Source of the DNA: Paracoccus tibetensis
GTDB taxonomy: Bacteria > Pseudomonadota > Alphaproteobacteria > Rhodobacterales > Rhodobacteraceae
NCBI RefSeq assembly: GCF_900102505.1
Contig: NZ_FMVT01000003.1
Location: forward strand, 248,001-312,000
Direction: 5' to 3'
Length of the DNA: 64,000 nt
The notes below the pieces were generated by a model, which had not been told where the DNA came from, did no database searches, and was given only the letters and a program-made list of their open reading frames with translations. Below, piece by piece: positions 1 to 10,387 of this stretch (position 1 is the first letter of the stretch; each line of letters starts with the position of its first letter). The translations under genes were made by a program, and so were the position numbers.

Positions 1-1
1 G

Positions 2-806
2 ACGGCCGAGATGGACGGCGGCATCCAGCTGACGGTCGAGGAGGACGGCACCTACCGCATGACCTCGCCCACCCCGTTCGAGATGACGCGGGGCGAGCGG
101 ATCTTCACCACCACCGTCAGCCCGCCCAGCTTCACGACCGAGAACTACAACCGCGTCATCGGCGCGACGGGCCTCGGCCGGGCCTTCATGAACACCTTCA
201 CCGTCACGATCCCGGCCACGGTCATCCCGATCCTGATCGCAGCCTTCGCCGCCTATGCGCTGGCCTGGATGCAGTTCCCCGGCCGCGCGCTGCTGACCGC
301 CGCCGTCGTCGGCCTGCTGGTGGTGCCCTTGCAGGTCGCGCTGATCCCGCTTCTGCGCCTTCACAACGAGCTGGGCATCGGCAAAGGCTATCTTGGCATA
401 TGGCTCGCCCATACCGGCTTCGGCCTGCCGCTGGCCGTCTATCTCTTGCGAAACTACATGGTCGGCCTGCCGCGCGAGATCATCGAGAGCGCCCGCGTGG
501 ACGGCGCCACCGAGTTCCAGATCTTCCGCCGCATCATCTTGCCGCTGTCCTTCCCCGCGCTGGCGAGCTTCGCCATCTTCCAGTTCCTGTGGGTCTGGAA
601 CGACCTGCTGGTCGCCACCGTCTTCCTCGGCAACACCCGCGAGCAGCTGGTCATGACCGGATTGCTACGCGAGCTGATGGGATCGCGCGGCGGTGAATGG
701 GAAATACTTGCAACCTCCGCCTTTATCTCGATAGCGGTACCACTGGTCGTGTTCTTCGCGATGCAGAAATACCTGGTCCGCGGACTGCTGGCCGGGTCCG
801 TGAAAG

Positions 807-814
<8 letters not shown>
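2..814 (+). CDS. aglG: Alpha-glucoside ABC transporter permease, 5' truncated by window
   Basis: Inner-membrane permease of a binding-protein-dependent sugar importer (MalG/AglG type). The reading frame is already open at base 2, and the visible part opens with a periplasmic-looking stretch, so the true start and first membrane segment lie upstream of the window. Several hydrophobic segments follow. The EAA loop that docks on the ATPase is visible as ESARVDGATEFQIFRRIILP near visible residues 156-177. It ends by overlapping the aglA start by 8 bp, and aglK follows, the order known from the Sinorhizobium aglEFGAK operon. The family and operon are clear; the substrate is inferred from aglA. Confidence 0.85.
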
Positions 815-2351
<1,537 letters not shown>

Positions 2352-2362
2352 GGGGAACGGGA

Positions 2363-3586
2363 ATGACCGATCTGAAGCTGCGGGACGTCGCCAAGTCCTA
2401 CGGGGACGTGAACGTCCTGCGGGACATCAATCTCGACATCACGTCGGGCGAGTTCATCGTCTTCGTCGGCCCTTCCGGCTGCGGCAAGTCCACCCTGCTG
2501 CGGATGATCGCGGGGCTGGAGCAGATCACCGGCGGCGAGCTGCAGATCGACGGGCAGGTGATGAACGACATCCCGCCCAGCCAGCGCGGGATCGCGATGG
2601 TGTTCCAGTCCTACGCGCTCTATCCGCACATGACGGTGCGCGACAACATGGCCTTCGCCCTGAAAATCGCGGGCCAGTCCAAGGACGAGATCCGGGCCGC
2701 GACCGACCGCGCCGGCAAGATGCTGCAGCTTACGCCCTATCTCGACCGCCTGCCCAAGGCGCTGTCGGGCGGGCAGCGCCAGCGCGTCGCCATCGGCCGG
2801 GCCATCGTGCGCGATCCGAAGGTCTACCTGTTCGACGAGCCGCTCTCGAACCTTGACGCGGCTTTGCGCGTGGCGACCCGGATCGAGATCGCGCAGCTCA
2901 AGGCTTCGATGCCCGACCGGACGATGATCTACGTCACCCACGACCAGACCGAGGCGATGACCCTGGCCGACCGCATCGTGGTTCTGGCCGGCGGCGGCAT
3001 CGCCCAGGTCGGCGCGCCGCTGGAGCTGTACGAGCGTCCGGTGAACGAGTTCGTCGCGCAATTCATCGGCAGCCCGGCGATGAACCTGCTGCCGGGACGC
3101 GTGAAGCGCACCGGCCAGATGACCACCGTCGCCCTGGACGGCGGGCTGGAGGCCGAGGTGGCGATCCCGACGCGCGCGGGCGATCAGGACATGCCGGTGA
3201 ACCTCGGCGTGCGCCCCGAGGACATGCGCGAGACGGACGGCACGCCGGTCTTCCAGGGGCAGGTGGACCTGACCGAGGCGCTTGGCGAGGTGACGCTGCT
3301 CTATTTCGGCACCAATGCCGAGACGGCGCCGATCATCGCGAAGCTTCCGGGCATCCATCCCGACCTCAAGGGACGGACCGTCCGGCTGACTGCGGACCCG
3401 CATGCGCTGCACCTGTTCCACAAGGGGCAGTCGCTGCTTTACCGCGACGGGCCGGACAGCCTGCCGCCCTATCAGCCGCGCATGGCCGCGCCCTCGGGCA
3501 GCATGGGCGGCACCCCGGCGGCCCCGCGCGAGGGCGGCGACCGGATCGACGAGGGGCTGATCAAGCCGCAGGGGCCGGTGCGCTGA
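2363..3586 (+). CDS. aglK: Sugar ABC transporter ATP-binding protein (MalK/UgpC type)
   Basis: ATPase that powers the alpha-glucoside importer, 407 residues. Visible motifs are Walker A GPSGCGKST (near residue 37), the Q-loop FQSYALYPH, the signature LSGGQRQRVAIGRAI, Walker B VYLFDEPLSNLDA and the switch THDQTEAM. A C-terminal TOBE-type regulatory domain follows. The last 30 or so residues form a Gly/Pro-rich tail longer than in typical MalK proteins. The start is the ATG at 2363, eleven bases after the aglA stop and behind a GGGGGAACGG purine run; the frame is open further upstream but that part overlaps aglA. Confidence 0.88.
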   Translation: MTDLKLRDVAKSYGDVNVLRDINLDITSGEFIVFVGPSGCGKSTLLRMIAGLEQITGGELQIDGQVMNDIPPSQRGIAMVFQSYALYPHMTVRDNMAFALKIAGQSKDEIRAATDRAGKMLQLTPYLDRLPKALSGGQRQRVAIGRAIVRDPKVYLFDEPLSNLDAALRVATRIEIAQLKASMPDRTMIYVTHDQTEAMTLADRIVVLAGGGIAQVGAPLELYERPVNEFVAQFIGSPAMNLLPGRVKRTGQMTTVALDGGLEAEVAIPTRAGDQDMPVNLGVRPEDMRETDGTPVFQGQVDLTEALGEVTLLYFGTNAETAPIIAKLPGIHPDLKGRTVRLTADPHALHLFHKGQSLLYRDGPDSLPPYQPRMAAPSGSMGGTPAAPREGGDRIDEGLIKPQGPVR

Positions 3587-3603
3587 CGCCAAGCCCTGCC
3601 GCC

Positions 3604-3642
3604 GCCCGCCGATGCCGACCAAAGTCGTAGCTATCGGCGGGC
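3604..3642 (+). terminator. Stem-loop after aglK
   Basis: A perfect 10-bp inverted repeat (GCCCGCCGAT at 3604-3613, ATCGGCGGGC at 3633-3642) with a 19-base loop lies 18 bases after the aglK stop and 34 bases before the next gene. It is followed only by GAATTTG, so it is a weak or factor-assisted terminator or an mRNA 3' stabiliser rather than a classical T-tract terminator. Confidence 0.45.
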
Positions 3643-3675
3643 GAATTTGCGCTAGTCTCCCGGCAGGGAGGACTC

Positions 3676-4623
3676 ATGACACAGTGCAGCCACGCCGATC
3701 TCGTGGCCCAGCAGTCGCAGTCGCGCTCCGCGACCTCGGCCTTGGCCGCATCCTGGCGCCGGTCCATGCTGAAGCACGGGCTGGACCCCTCCGACCGCAG
3801 CCGTCCCGGCCGCCTGTCGGACCCCGAGCTGGCCGAACGCGCCGACGCGATGGCCTCGTTCCTCAACGTCGCCGCCCCGCAGCTGGATCAGCTCTACGGC
3901 CTCGTCGGCCTCTCGGGCTGCAACGTGATGCTGACGGACGCGCAGGGGATCGTGCTGGACCAGCGCGTGTCCGATGCCGACGCCGCGCAGTTCCGGGACT
4001 GGGGCCTCTGGCGCGGGACCGACTGGTCCGAGGCCGCGCAGGGCACCAACGGGATCGGCACCTGCCTGGCCGAGGGGCGGCAGGTGACGATCCACCGGGA
4101 CGAGCATTTCCGCACCACCAACACCGCCATGTCCTGCATGGACGCGCCGATCTGGGGCCCGGACGGCCGGCTTCTGGCGGCGCTGGACGTCTCGAGCGCG
4201 CGGGCCGACCAGACCGAGCGCTACAACCGCCTGATCGCCGCGCAGGTCGCCCAGACCGCCAAGGCGATCGAGGCCGTGTTCTTCCGCGCCAGCTTCCCCA
4301 ACGCGCGCATCATCGTGGCGCCGTCGGACGTGCCGGACCAGGCGGTGCTGCTGGCCGTGGACAAGGACGACCTGGCCATCGGCGCCACCCGCGCCGCCCG
4401 CCGCGCCCTGGGGCTGGAGCGCGAGGGGGCGATCCGCCCGCGCCCCGCCGCCGACCTTCTGGGACGCGAGGATGACCTGACCGGCTTCGACAAGGCCGAG
4501 CGCGCCGCCGTCGTGCGCGCGCTGGCCCGGGCCGAGGGGAACGTCTCGGCCGCCGCCCGCGCGCTCGGGATCGGGCGGGCCACCATGTATCGCCGCATGT
4601 CCCGGCTGGGGCTTGCGGGATAA
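3676..4623 (+). CDS. AcoR-like GAF and Fis-type transcriptional activator lacking the AAA+ domain
   Basis: Probable activator of the aldehyde dehydrogenase gene that follows. Residues about 55-210 form a GAF-like sensor region, with the GTNGIGTCLAEG stretch typical of acetoin/glycerol regulators of the AcoR family. The C terminus (about 265-313) is a Fis-type helix-turn-helix with GNVSAAARALGIGRATMYRR. The central sigma-54-interacting AAA+ module of AcoR is absent: the protein has 315 residues rather than about 620. It therefore cannot remodel sigma-54 polymerase and should act through a sigma-70-type promoter. A GGGAGG ribosome site lies 5 bases before the ATG. A perfect palindrome 11 bp after the stop is a plausible target. 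Confidence 0.75.
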   Translation: MTQCSHADLVAQQSQSRSATSALAASWRRSMLKHGLDPSDRSRPGRLSDPELAERADAMASFLNVAAPQLDQLYGLVGLSGCNVMLTDAQGIVLDQRVSDADAAQFRDWGLWRGTDWSEAAQGTNGIGTCLAEGRQVTIHRDEHFRTTNTAMSCMDAPIWGPDGRLLAALDVSSARADQTERYNRLIAAQVAQTAKAIEAVFFRASFPNARIIVAPSDVPDQAVLLAVDKDDLAIGATRAARRALGLEREGAIRPRPAADLLGREDDLTGFDKAERAAVVRALARAEGNVSAAARALGIGRATMYRRMSRLGLAG

Positions 4624-4633
4624 CAGGCCGCGA

Positions 4634-4653
4634 CTGTCTCAGGCCTGAGACAG
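4634..4653. promoter_or_regulatory. Perfect 20-bp palindrome, candidate activator site
   Basis: CTGTCTCAGGCCTGAGACAG is its own reverse complement over all 20 bases. It lies between the Fis-type regulator and the aldehyde dehydrogenase gene, 108 bp before the latter's ATG. That is a usual activator-site distance, and a Fis-type dimer would prefer a palindrome. There is no T-tract, so a terminator is less likely. Binding by the adjacent regulator is inference. Confidence 0.5.
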
Positions 4654-4761
4654 CGGCGGTCCTGCGGCAAACTGTCGGGCTTGATGCGAATCTTCTGGCC
4701 CGCGAAGTTGAAGACCAGACCGGATGGGGAGATCCGGCACTTTCATCAGAGGAGGAAGACC

Positions 4762-6288
<1,527 letters not shown>

Positions 6289-6293
6289 GACCT

Positions 6294-6344
6294 CGGCGCG
6301 GGGGCTCTGCCCCCGCACCCCCGGGATATTTGCGTGAAGAAGAA
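6294..6344 (+). repeat. Intergenic GC-hairpin plus GATATTT repeat, copy 1
   Basis: A GC-rich stem-loop (GCGGGGGC TCT GCCCCCGC region) is followed by ACCCCCGGGATATTT and an AAGAAGAA tail, just after the aldB stop. The same arrangement occurs inverted at 35410-35467 and 41460-41520. It reads as a dispersed repeat that probably doubles as a transcript-end hairpin. Confidence 0.7.
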
Positions 6345-6406
6345 CCAGGGCGGCAACTTCGCGGGTTCAGCGGTGTTGAGGTGATTGCACCTACCGGACG
6401 CGCGCC

Positions 6407-7465
6407 ATGCCCAAGGACTGCGACATCATCGACCCCGAGGACGCGGCAGAGAGCGTCGGCCTCGTTTATGTGAACGACGACATGCCGGGGATCACCCGGA
6501 AGCGGTCGGGGAAGGGGTTCAGCTATCGCGGGCCGGACGGCAAGGTGATCAAGGACGCGGCCGAACGCAAGCGCCTCGCCTCTCTAGCGATTCCTCCGGC
6601 CTATACCGATGTCTGGATCTGCGCCGACCCGCGCGGGCATATCCAGGCGACGGGGCGCGACGATCGCGGGCGCAAGCAATACCGCTACCATCCCCGGTTC
6701 CGCGAGGTGCGGGACGGCGCCAAATACGAGCGGATGCTGGCATTCGCGAAGGTGCTGCCAGGGCTGCGCCGGCGGGTGGACGGGGACATGTCCCGCCGCG
6801 GCCTGCCGCCCGAGAAGGTGCTGGCGACGGTGGTCTATCTGCTGGAAAACACCATGATCCGGGTCGGCAACGCCACCTATGCCAAGGAGAACAAGTCCCA
6901 CGGGCTGACGACGCTGCGCAATCGGCATGTGAAGCTGGAGGGGGGCGAGGTGCGCTTCCGCTTCAAGGGCAAGGGCGGCAAGGAATGGGATCTGGGGCTG
7001 AAGGACCGGCGCATCGCCCGCATCATCCGCGCGGTGCAGGAGCTGCCGGGTCAGCACCTCTTCCAGTATATCGACGAGGATGGCGAGCGCTGCGCGGTCA
7101 CCTCCTCGGAGGTGAACGAATACCTGCGCGAGGTGACGGGCCAGCACATCACCGCCAAGGACTTCCGCACCTGGACGGGGACCGTGCTGGCCGCCCTGGC
7201 GCTGGCGGAATTCGAGAAGGCCGACAGCGAGGCGGCCGCCAAGCGCAACGTGCGCGACGCGATCGAGGCGGTGGCGGCGCGGCTTGGCAACACGCCGACG
7301 ATCTGCCGCAAGTGCTATGTTCACCCGCGCGTCATCGACGCCTATCTTGCCGACGAATTGAAGCTGGAAGTGAAAGAGCAGATCGAGGAGGATCTTTCCG
7401 AGGACGAGCTGCGTCCCGAGGAGAAGCAGGTCCTCCGCTTCCTCAAGAAGAGGCTCAAGACATGA
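6407..7465 (+). CDS. DNA topoisomerase IB (poxvirus/bacterial type)
   Basis: Relaxes supercoiled DNA by a transient 3'-phosphotyrosyl link, without ATP or metal. The 352-residue length and the order of motifs fit bacterial TopIB: RKQYRYHPRFREVRDGAKY near residues 87-105, the core GLTTLRNRHVKL, FRTWTGTVLAAL, and CRKCYVHP with the likely nucleophile Tyr304. The gene ends in an ATGA overlap with the DUF779 gene, so the two are translated together, although no functional link is known. The ATG at 6407 has only a weak ribosome site; a short AGGTG-ATTG-CACCT hairpin lies about 20 bases upstream. Confidence 0.88.
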   Translation: MPKDCDIIDPEDAAESVGLVYVNDDMPGITRKRSGKGFSYRGPDGKVIKDAAERKRLASLAIPPAYTDVWICADPRGHIQATGRDDRGRKQYRYHPRFREVRDGAKYERMLAFAKVLPGLRRRVDGDMSRRGLPPEKVLATVVYLLENTMIRVGNATYAKENKSHGLTTLRNRHVKLEGGEVRFRFKGKGGKEWDLGLKDRRIARIIRAVQELPGQHLFQYIDEDGERCAVTSSEVNEYLREVTGQHITAKDFRTWTGTVLAALALAEFEKADSEAAAKRNVRDAIEAVAARLGNTPTICRKCYVHPRVIDAYLADELKLEVKEQIEEDLSEDELRPEEKQVLRFLKKRLKT

Positions 7466-7806
7466 CGACCCAGACCCGCGACCAGGTCAACGCGACGCCC
7501 GAGGCGCTGGCGCTGATCGCCGAGATCGTGGCCGATCACGGCCCGGTCCTTTTTCACCAGTCGGGCGGCTGCTGCGACGGCTCCTCGCCCATGTGCTATC
7601 CGCAGGGCGATTTCCGCATCAGCGAGCGCGACGTGAAGCTGGGCGAGATCGGCGGCGCGCCCTTCTACATTTCGGCCAGCCAGTTCGAGGCGTGGAAGCA
7701 CACGCAGCTGACCATCGACGTGGTGCCGGGGCGCGGCGGGATGTTCAGCCTGGACAACGGGCGCGAGAAGCGCTTCCTCACCCGCTCGGACATCTGCAGC
7801 GTCTGA
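7462..7806 (+). CDS. DUF779 domain protein, aldehyde-dehydrogenase associated
   Basis: A 114-residue protein of the DUF779 family. The conserved core HQSGGCCDGSSPMC carries three cysteines, followed by FYISASQFEAW and DVVPGRGGMFSLD. Members are usually encoded next to AldB/AcoD-type aldehyde dehydrogenases; their biochemical role is unknown to me, and the Cys cluster suggests metal or thiol chemistry. The ATG at 7462 overlaps the topoisomerase stop by 4 bases. Here the usual aldB partner lies one gene upstream, separated by the topoisomerase. Confidence 0.8.
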   Translation: MTTQTRDQVNATPEALALIAEIVADHGPVLFHQSGGCCDGSSPMCYPQGDFRISERDVKLGEIGGAPFYISASQFEAWKHTQLTIDVVPGRGGMFSLDNGREKRFLTRSDICSV

Positions 7807-7870
7807 GCCCGGCGTTGTGGCGCGCGGCGTCCTGCGCTAGGAAGGCCACGTTCCGCAACAGGGGGTGGCG

Positions 7871-8788
7871 ATGAGCTACAGCGTCTTCATCGATGGCGAG
7901 GCCGGCACGACCGGCCTTCAGATCCGCGACCGGCTGCTGCGCCGGGACGACATCCGCCTGGTGCAGATCGACCCCGCCCGCCGCAAGGACCCGGAAGCCC
8001 GCCACGAGGCCTTCGCCGCGGCGGATGTGGCCATCCTCTGCCTGCCGGACGACGCCGCGCGCGAGGCCGTGGCGCTTGCCGCCGATCTGGACACGCGGAT
8101 CATCGACGCCTCCACCGCCTACCGGGTCGATCCGGCCTGGGTCTTCGGCTTCGCCGAGCTTGCGCCCGAGATGCGCGAGCGGATCGCTAGCGCGCGGCTG
8201 GTCAGCAATCCCGGCTGCTATTCGACCGGCGCCATCGCGCTGGTCGCACCGCTCGTCGCGGCGGGCCTGGTGCAGGCGGACGAGGCGCTGTCAATCAATG
8301 CCGTCAGCGGCTATAGCGGCGGCGGCAAGTCCCTGATCGCCGAATATGACGCGGGCGAGGCGCCGCCGCATTTCGTCTACGGCCTGACGCAGCAGCACAA
8401 GCACATCCCCGAGATCATGGCCCATACCGGGCTGACCCGGCGGCCGGTCTTCGCGCCCTCGGTCGGCAACTTCGCGCAGGGCATGGCGGTGCAACTGCCG
8501 CTGCATCTGGGCGGCGACCGCAGCACCAGCACGCTGCACCAGGCGCTGGCCGCCCACTACAACGGGCAGGACTTCGTGCGCGTCGTCCCGGCGGCCGAGC
8601 TTGGCGCGCGGCTGGACCCGACGGCGCTGAACGGCACCAACCTTCTGCAGATCAGCGTGCATGGCGACGACACGGCCGGATGCGCGACGGTCGTGGCGGT
8701 GCTGGACAACCTGGGCAAGGGCGCCTCGGGGGCGGCGGTCCAGAACCTCAACATCATGCTGGGCTGCGAGGAGGACGCGGGCCTGTAG
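7871..8788 (+). CDS. argC: N-acetyl-gamma-glutamyl-phosphate reductase, short type
   Basis: Third step of arginine synthesis: NADPH-dependent reduction of N-acetylglutamyl phosphate to the semialdehyde. The 305-residue length and the N-terminal [17 protein letters not shown] nucleotide-binding segment fit the short (type 2) ArgC group of proteobacteria. Catalytic Cys116 is in SNPGCYSTG. The ATG at 7871 lies 6 bases behind an AGGGGG run; an in-frame GTG at 7865 falls inside that run. It is a single gene, convergent with the next operon, and its stop codon lies inside a hairpin. Confidence 0.9.
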   Translation: MSYSVFIDGEAGTTGLQIRDRLLRRDDIRLVQIDPARRKDPEARHEAFAAADVAILCLPDDAAREAVALAADLDTRIIDASTAYRVDPAWVFGFAELAPEMRERIASARLVSNPGCYSTGAIALVAPLVAAGLVQADEALSINAVSGYSGGGKSLIAEYDAGEAPPHFVYGLTQQHKHIPEIMAHTGLTRRPVFAPSVGNFAQGMAVQLPLHLGGDRSTSTLHQALAAHYNGQDFVRVVPAAELGARLDPTALNGTNLLQISVHGDDTAGCATVVAVLDNLGKGASGAAVQNLNIMLGCEEDAGL

Positions 8789-8795
8789 GCCCGCG
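8776..8795. terminator. Stem-loop over the argC stop codon
   Basis: CGCGGGCC (8776-8783) and GGCCCGCG (8788-8795) form an 8-bp stem with a 4-base loop that includes the argC TAG. It stands between two convergent genes and could serve both directions. No T-tract follows. Confidence 0.4.
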
Positions 8796-8809
8796 CCCCG
8801 GCGCCGGCC

Positions 8810-9655
8810 TCAGTCGTCGGCGACAACGTCCTGGCGCTGGCTGCCGAGCCTCTCGATCCCCAGCTCGACCACGTCGCCGGCCTTCAGGAAGCGCTGCGGC
8901 TTCATGCCCATGCCGACGCCCGGCGGCGTGCCGGTCGAGATGACGTCGCCCGGATGCAGCGTCATGAACTGGCTGAGGTAATGAATGAGGAACGGCACCT
9001 GGTAGACCATCGTCCGGGTCGAGCCGTCCTGCATCGTCTCGCCGTTGACCCTGAGCCACATCGGCAGGTCCTGCGGGTCGGCGATCTCGTCCGGCGTCAC
9101 CAGCCAGGGGCCGATCTGGCCGAAATTGTCGCAGGACTTGCCCTTGGTCCACTGGCCCGCCCGCTCGGTCTGGAAGGCGCGTTCCGAGACGTCGTTGGTG
9201 ACCGCGAAGCCCGCGACGTGGGACATGGCCTCGGCCTCGGTCACGTATTTGGCACGCTTGCCGATGATGACGGCCAGCTCGACCTCCCAGTCCGTCTTCT
9301 GCGACCCGCGCGGGATCACGATCGGATCGTTCGGCCCGCAGATGGCGCTGGTCGCCTTCATGAAGATCACCGGCTCGGGCGGCACGTCCATGCCGCTCTC
9401 GGCGGCGTGGTCGGCGTAGTTGAGGCCGATGCAGATGAACTTGCCCGTGCCCGCGACGGGCGGCCCGAGGCGGGGATCGCCGCTGACCTCGGGCAGGCCG
9501 GCAGGGTCCAGGTCGCCAAGCCGCGCCAGGGCCGCCGGGTCGAGCGCGTCGCCCGACAGGTCTGAAAGATGGCCCGAGAGGTCGCGGATCGTGCCATCGG
9601 CGGCCAGAAGTCCGGGTTTCTCGGCGCCCGCGGGCCCGTAGCGCAGCAGTTTCAT
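8810..9655 (-). CDS. Fumarylacetoacetate hydrolase family protein, probable 2,4-diketo-3-deoxy-sugar-acid hydrolase
   Basis: FAH-fold enzyme of 281 residues. Typical features are FICIGLNYADHAAE (near 72-85), the metal-ligand glutamate region TDWEVELAVIIGK and the C-terminal GDVISTGTPPGVGMG. In the oxidative L-fucose pathway a protein of this kind cleaves 2,4-diketo-3-deoxy-L-fuconate to pyruvate and lactate. The SDR just upstream closely resembles the 2-keto-3-deoxy-L-fuconate dehydrogenase of that route, so this role is favoured; other FAH activities on acylpyruvates remain possible. It is the last gene of the operon, 15 bp after the SDR. Confidence 0.75.
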   Translation of the reverse strand: MKLLRYGPAGAEKPGLLAADGTIRDLSGHLSDLSGDALDPAALARLGDLDPAGLPEVSGDPRLGPPVAGTGKFICIGLNYADHAAESGMDVPPEPVIFMKATSAICGPNDPIVIPRGSQKTDWEVELAVIIGKRAKYVTEAEAMSHVAGFAVTNDVSERAFQTERAGQWTKGKSCDNFGQIGPWLVTPDEIADPQDLPMWLRVNGETMQDGSTRTMVYQVPFLIHYLSQFMTLHPGDVISTGTPPGVGMGMKPQRFLKAGDVVELGIERLGSQRQDVVADD

Positions 9656-9670
9656 GTCGGCTCCTTCAGG

Positions 9671-10387
9671 TCAGATCGTCCAGCCGCCGTCGATGCAGAC
9701 GGCCTGGCCGGTGGTGTAGGTGGCGCCGGCCAGATAGACGGCAAGCTCGGCGATTTCGGCCGCGTCCGCAATCCGGCCCATGGGCTGGCGGGCGACGAAG
9801 GCGGCGCGCGCCGCCTCGGCATCCCCCGTCGCGGCGAGGCGCTGGTCCAACGAGGGCGACTGCACCGTGCCTGGGCAGATCGCGTTGCAGCGAACGCCAT
9901 GCGCGACGACATCGGCGGCAACCGCCTTGGTCAGGCCCAGCACGGCGGCCTTGGTGGTGGAATAGGCCAGCCGGTTCGGCACGCCCTTCACCGCCGAGGC
10001 GACCGAGGACATGTTGATGATCGCGCCCTGCCGGCGCTGGATCATGCCCGGCAGGACCGCCCGGATCGTGCGGACCATCCCCTTCACGTTCAGGTCGAAG
10101 GCGAAGTCCAGCTCGGCCTCGGTAACCTCGAGGATGGTGCCGCCATGCACGACGCCCGCGCAGTTGAAGAGGACGTCCACCGGGCCGAGGCTGCCGCAGA
10201 ACGCGTCGACCGCCGCCCCGTCCAGCACGTCCAGCCGCGCGGTGCGGCAGTCCAGCCCGGCAAGGCCCGCCTCGTTGATGTCGGTCGCGATCACCTCGGC
10301 CCCGGCGCGCGCGAAGGCCTCGGCACTGGCGCGGCCGATCCCCTGCGCGGCGGCCGTGATGAGGACGCGCTGGCCGTTCAGCTCCAT
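9671..10387 (-). CDS. Short-chain dehydrogenase, probable 2-keto-3-deoxy-L-fuconate dehydrogenase
   Basis: Classical SDR of 238 residues: TAAAQGIGRA cofactor loop near residue 11, NCAG near 90, catalytic Ser in NMSSVAS, and Tyr/Lys in AYSTTKAA. The stretches LFNCAGVVHGGTILE and IINMSSVASAVKGVPNR match the DHRS6/KDF-dehydrogenase branch rather than FabG. Its ATG overlaps the stop of the dehydratase gene by one base (TGATG), which implies coupling. The FAH-family hydrolase that follows would act on its product. The substrate is assigned by similarity remembered and by context, not proven. Confidence 0.78.
   Translation of the reverse strand: MELNGQRVLITAAAQGIGRASAEAFARAGAEVIATDINEAGLAGLDCRTARLDVLDGAAVDAFCGSLGPVDVLFNCAGVVHGGTILEVTEAELDFAFDLNVKGMVRTIRAVLPGMIQRRQGAIINMSSVASAVKGVPNRLAYSTTKAAVLGLTKAVAADVVAHGVRCNAICPGTVQSPSLDQRLAATGDAEAARAAFVARQPMGRIADAAEIAELAVYLAGATYTTGQAVCIDGGWTI

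Noticed and set aside
4699..4716. Possible sigma-54 promoter before aldB (TGGCCCG followed by GTTGA)
   Set aside because: The -12 element is one base out of register and lacks the invariant GC, and the adjacent regulator has no AAA+ domain to activate sigma-54.
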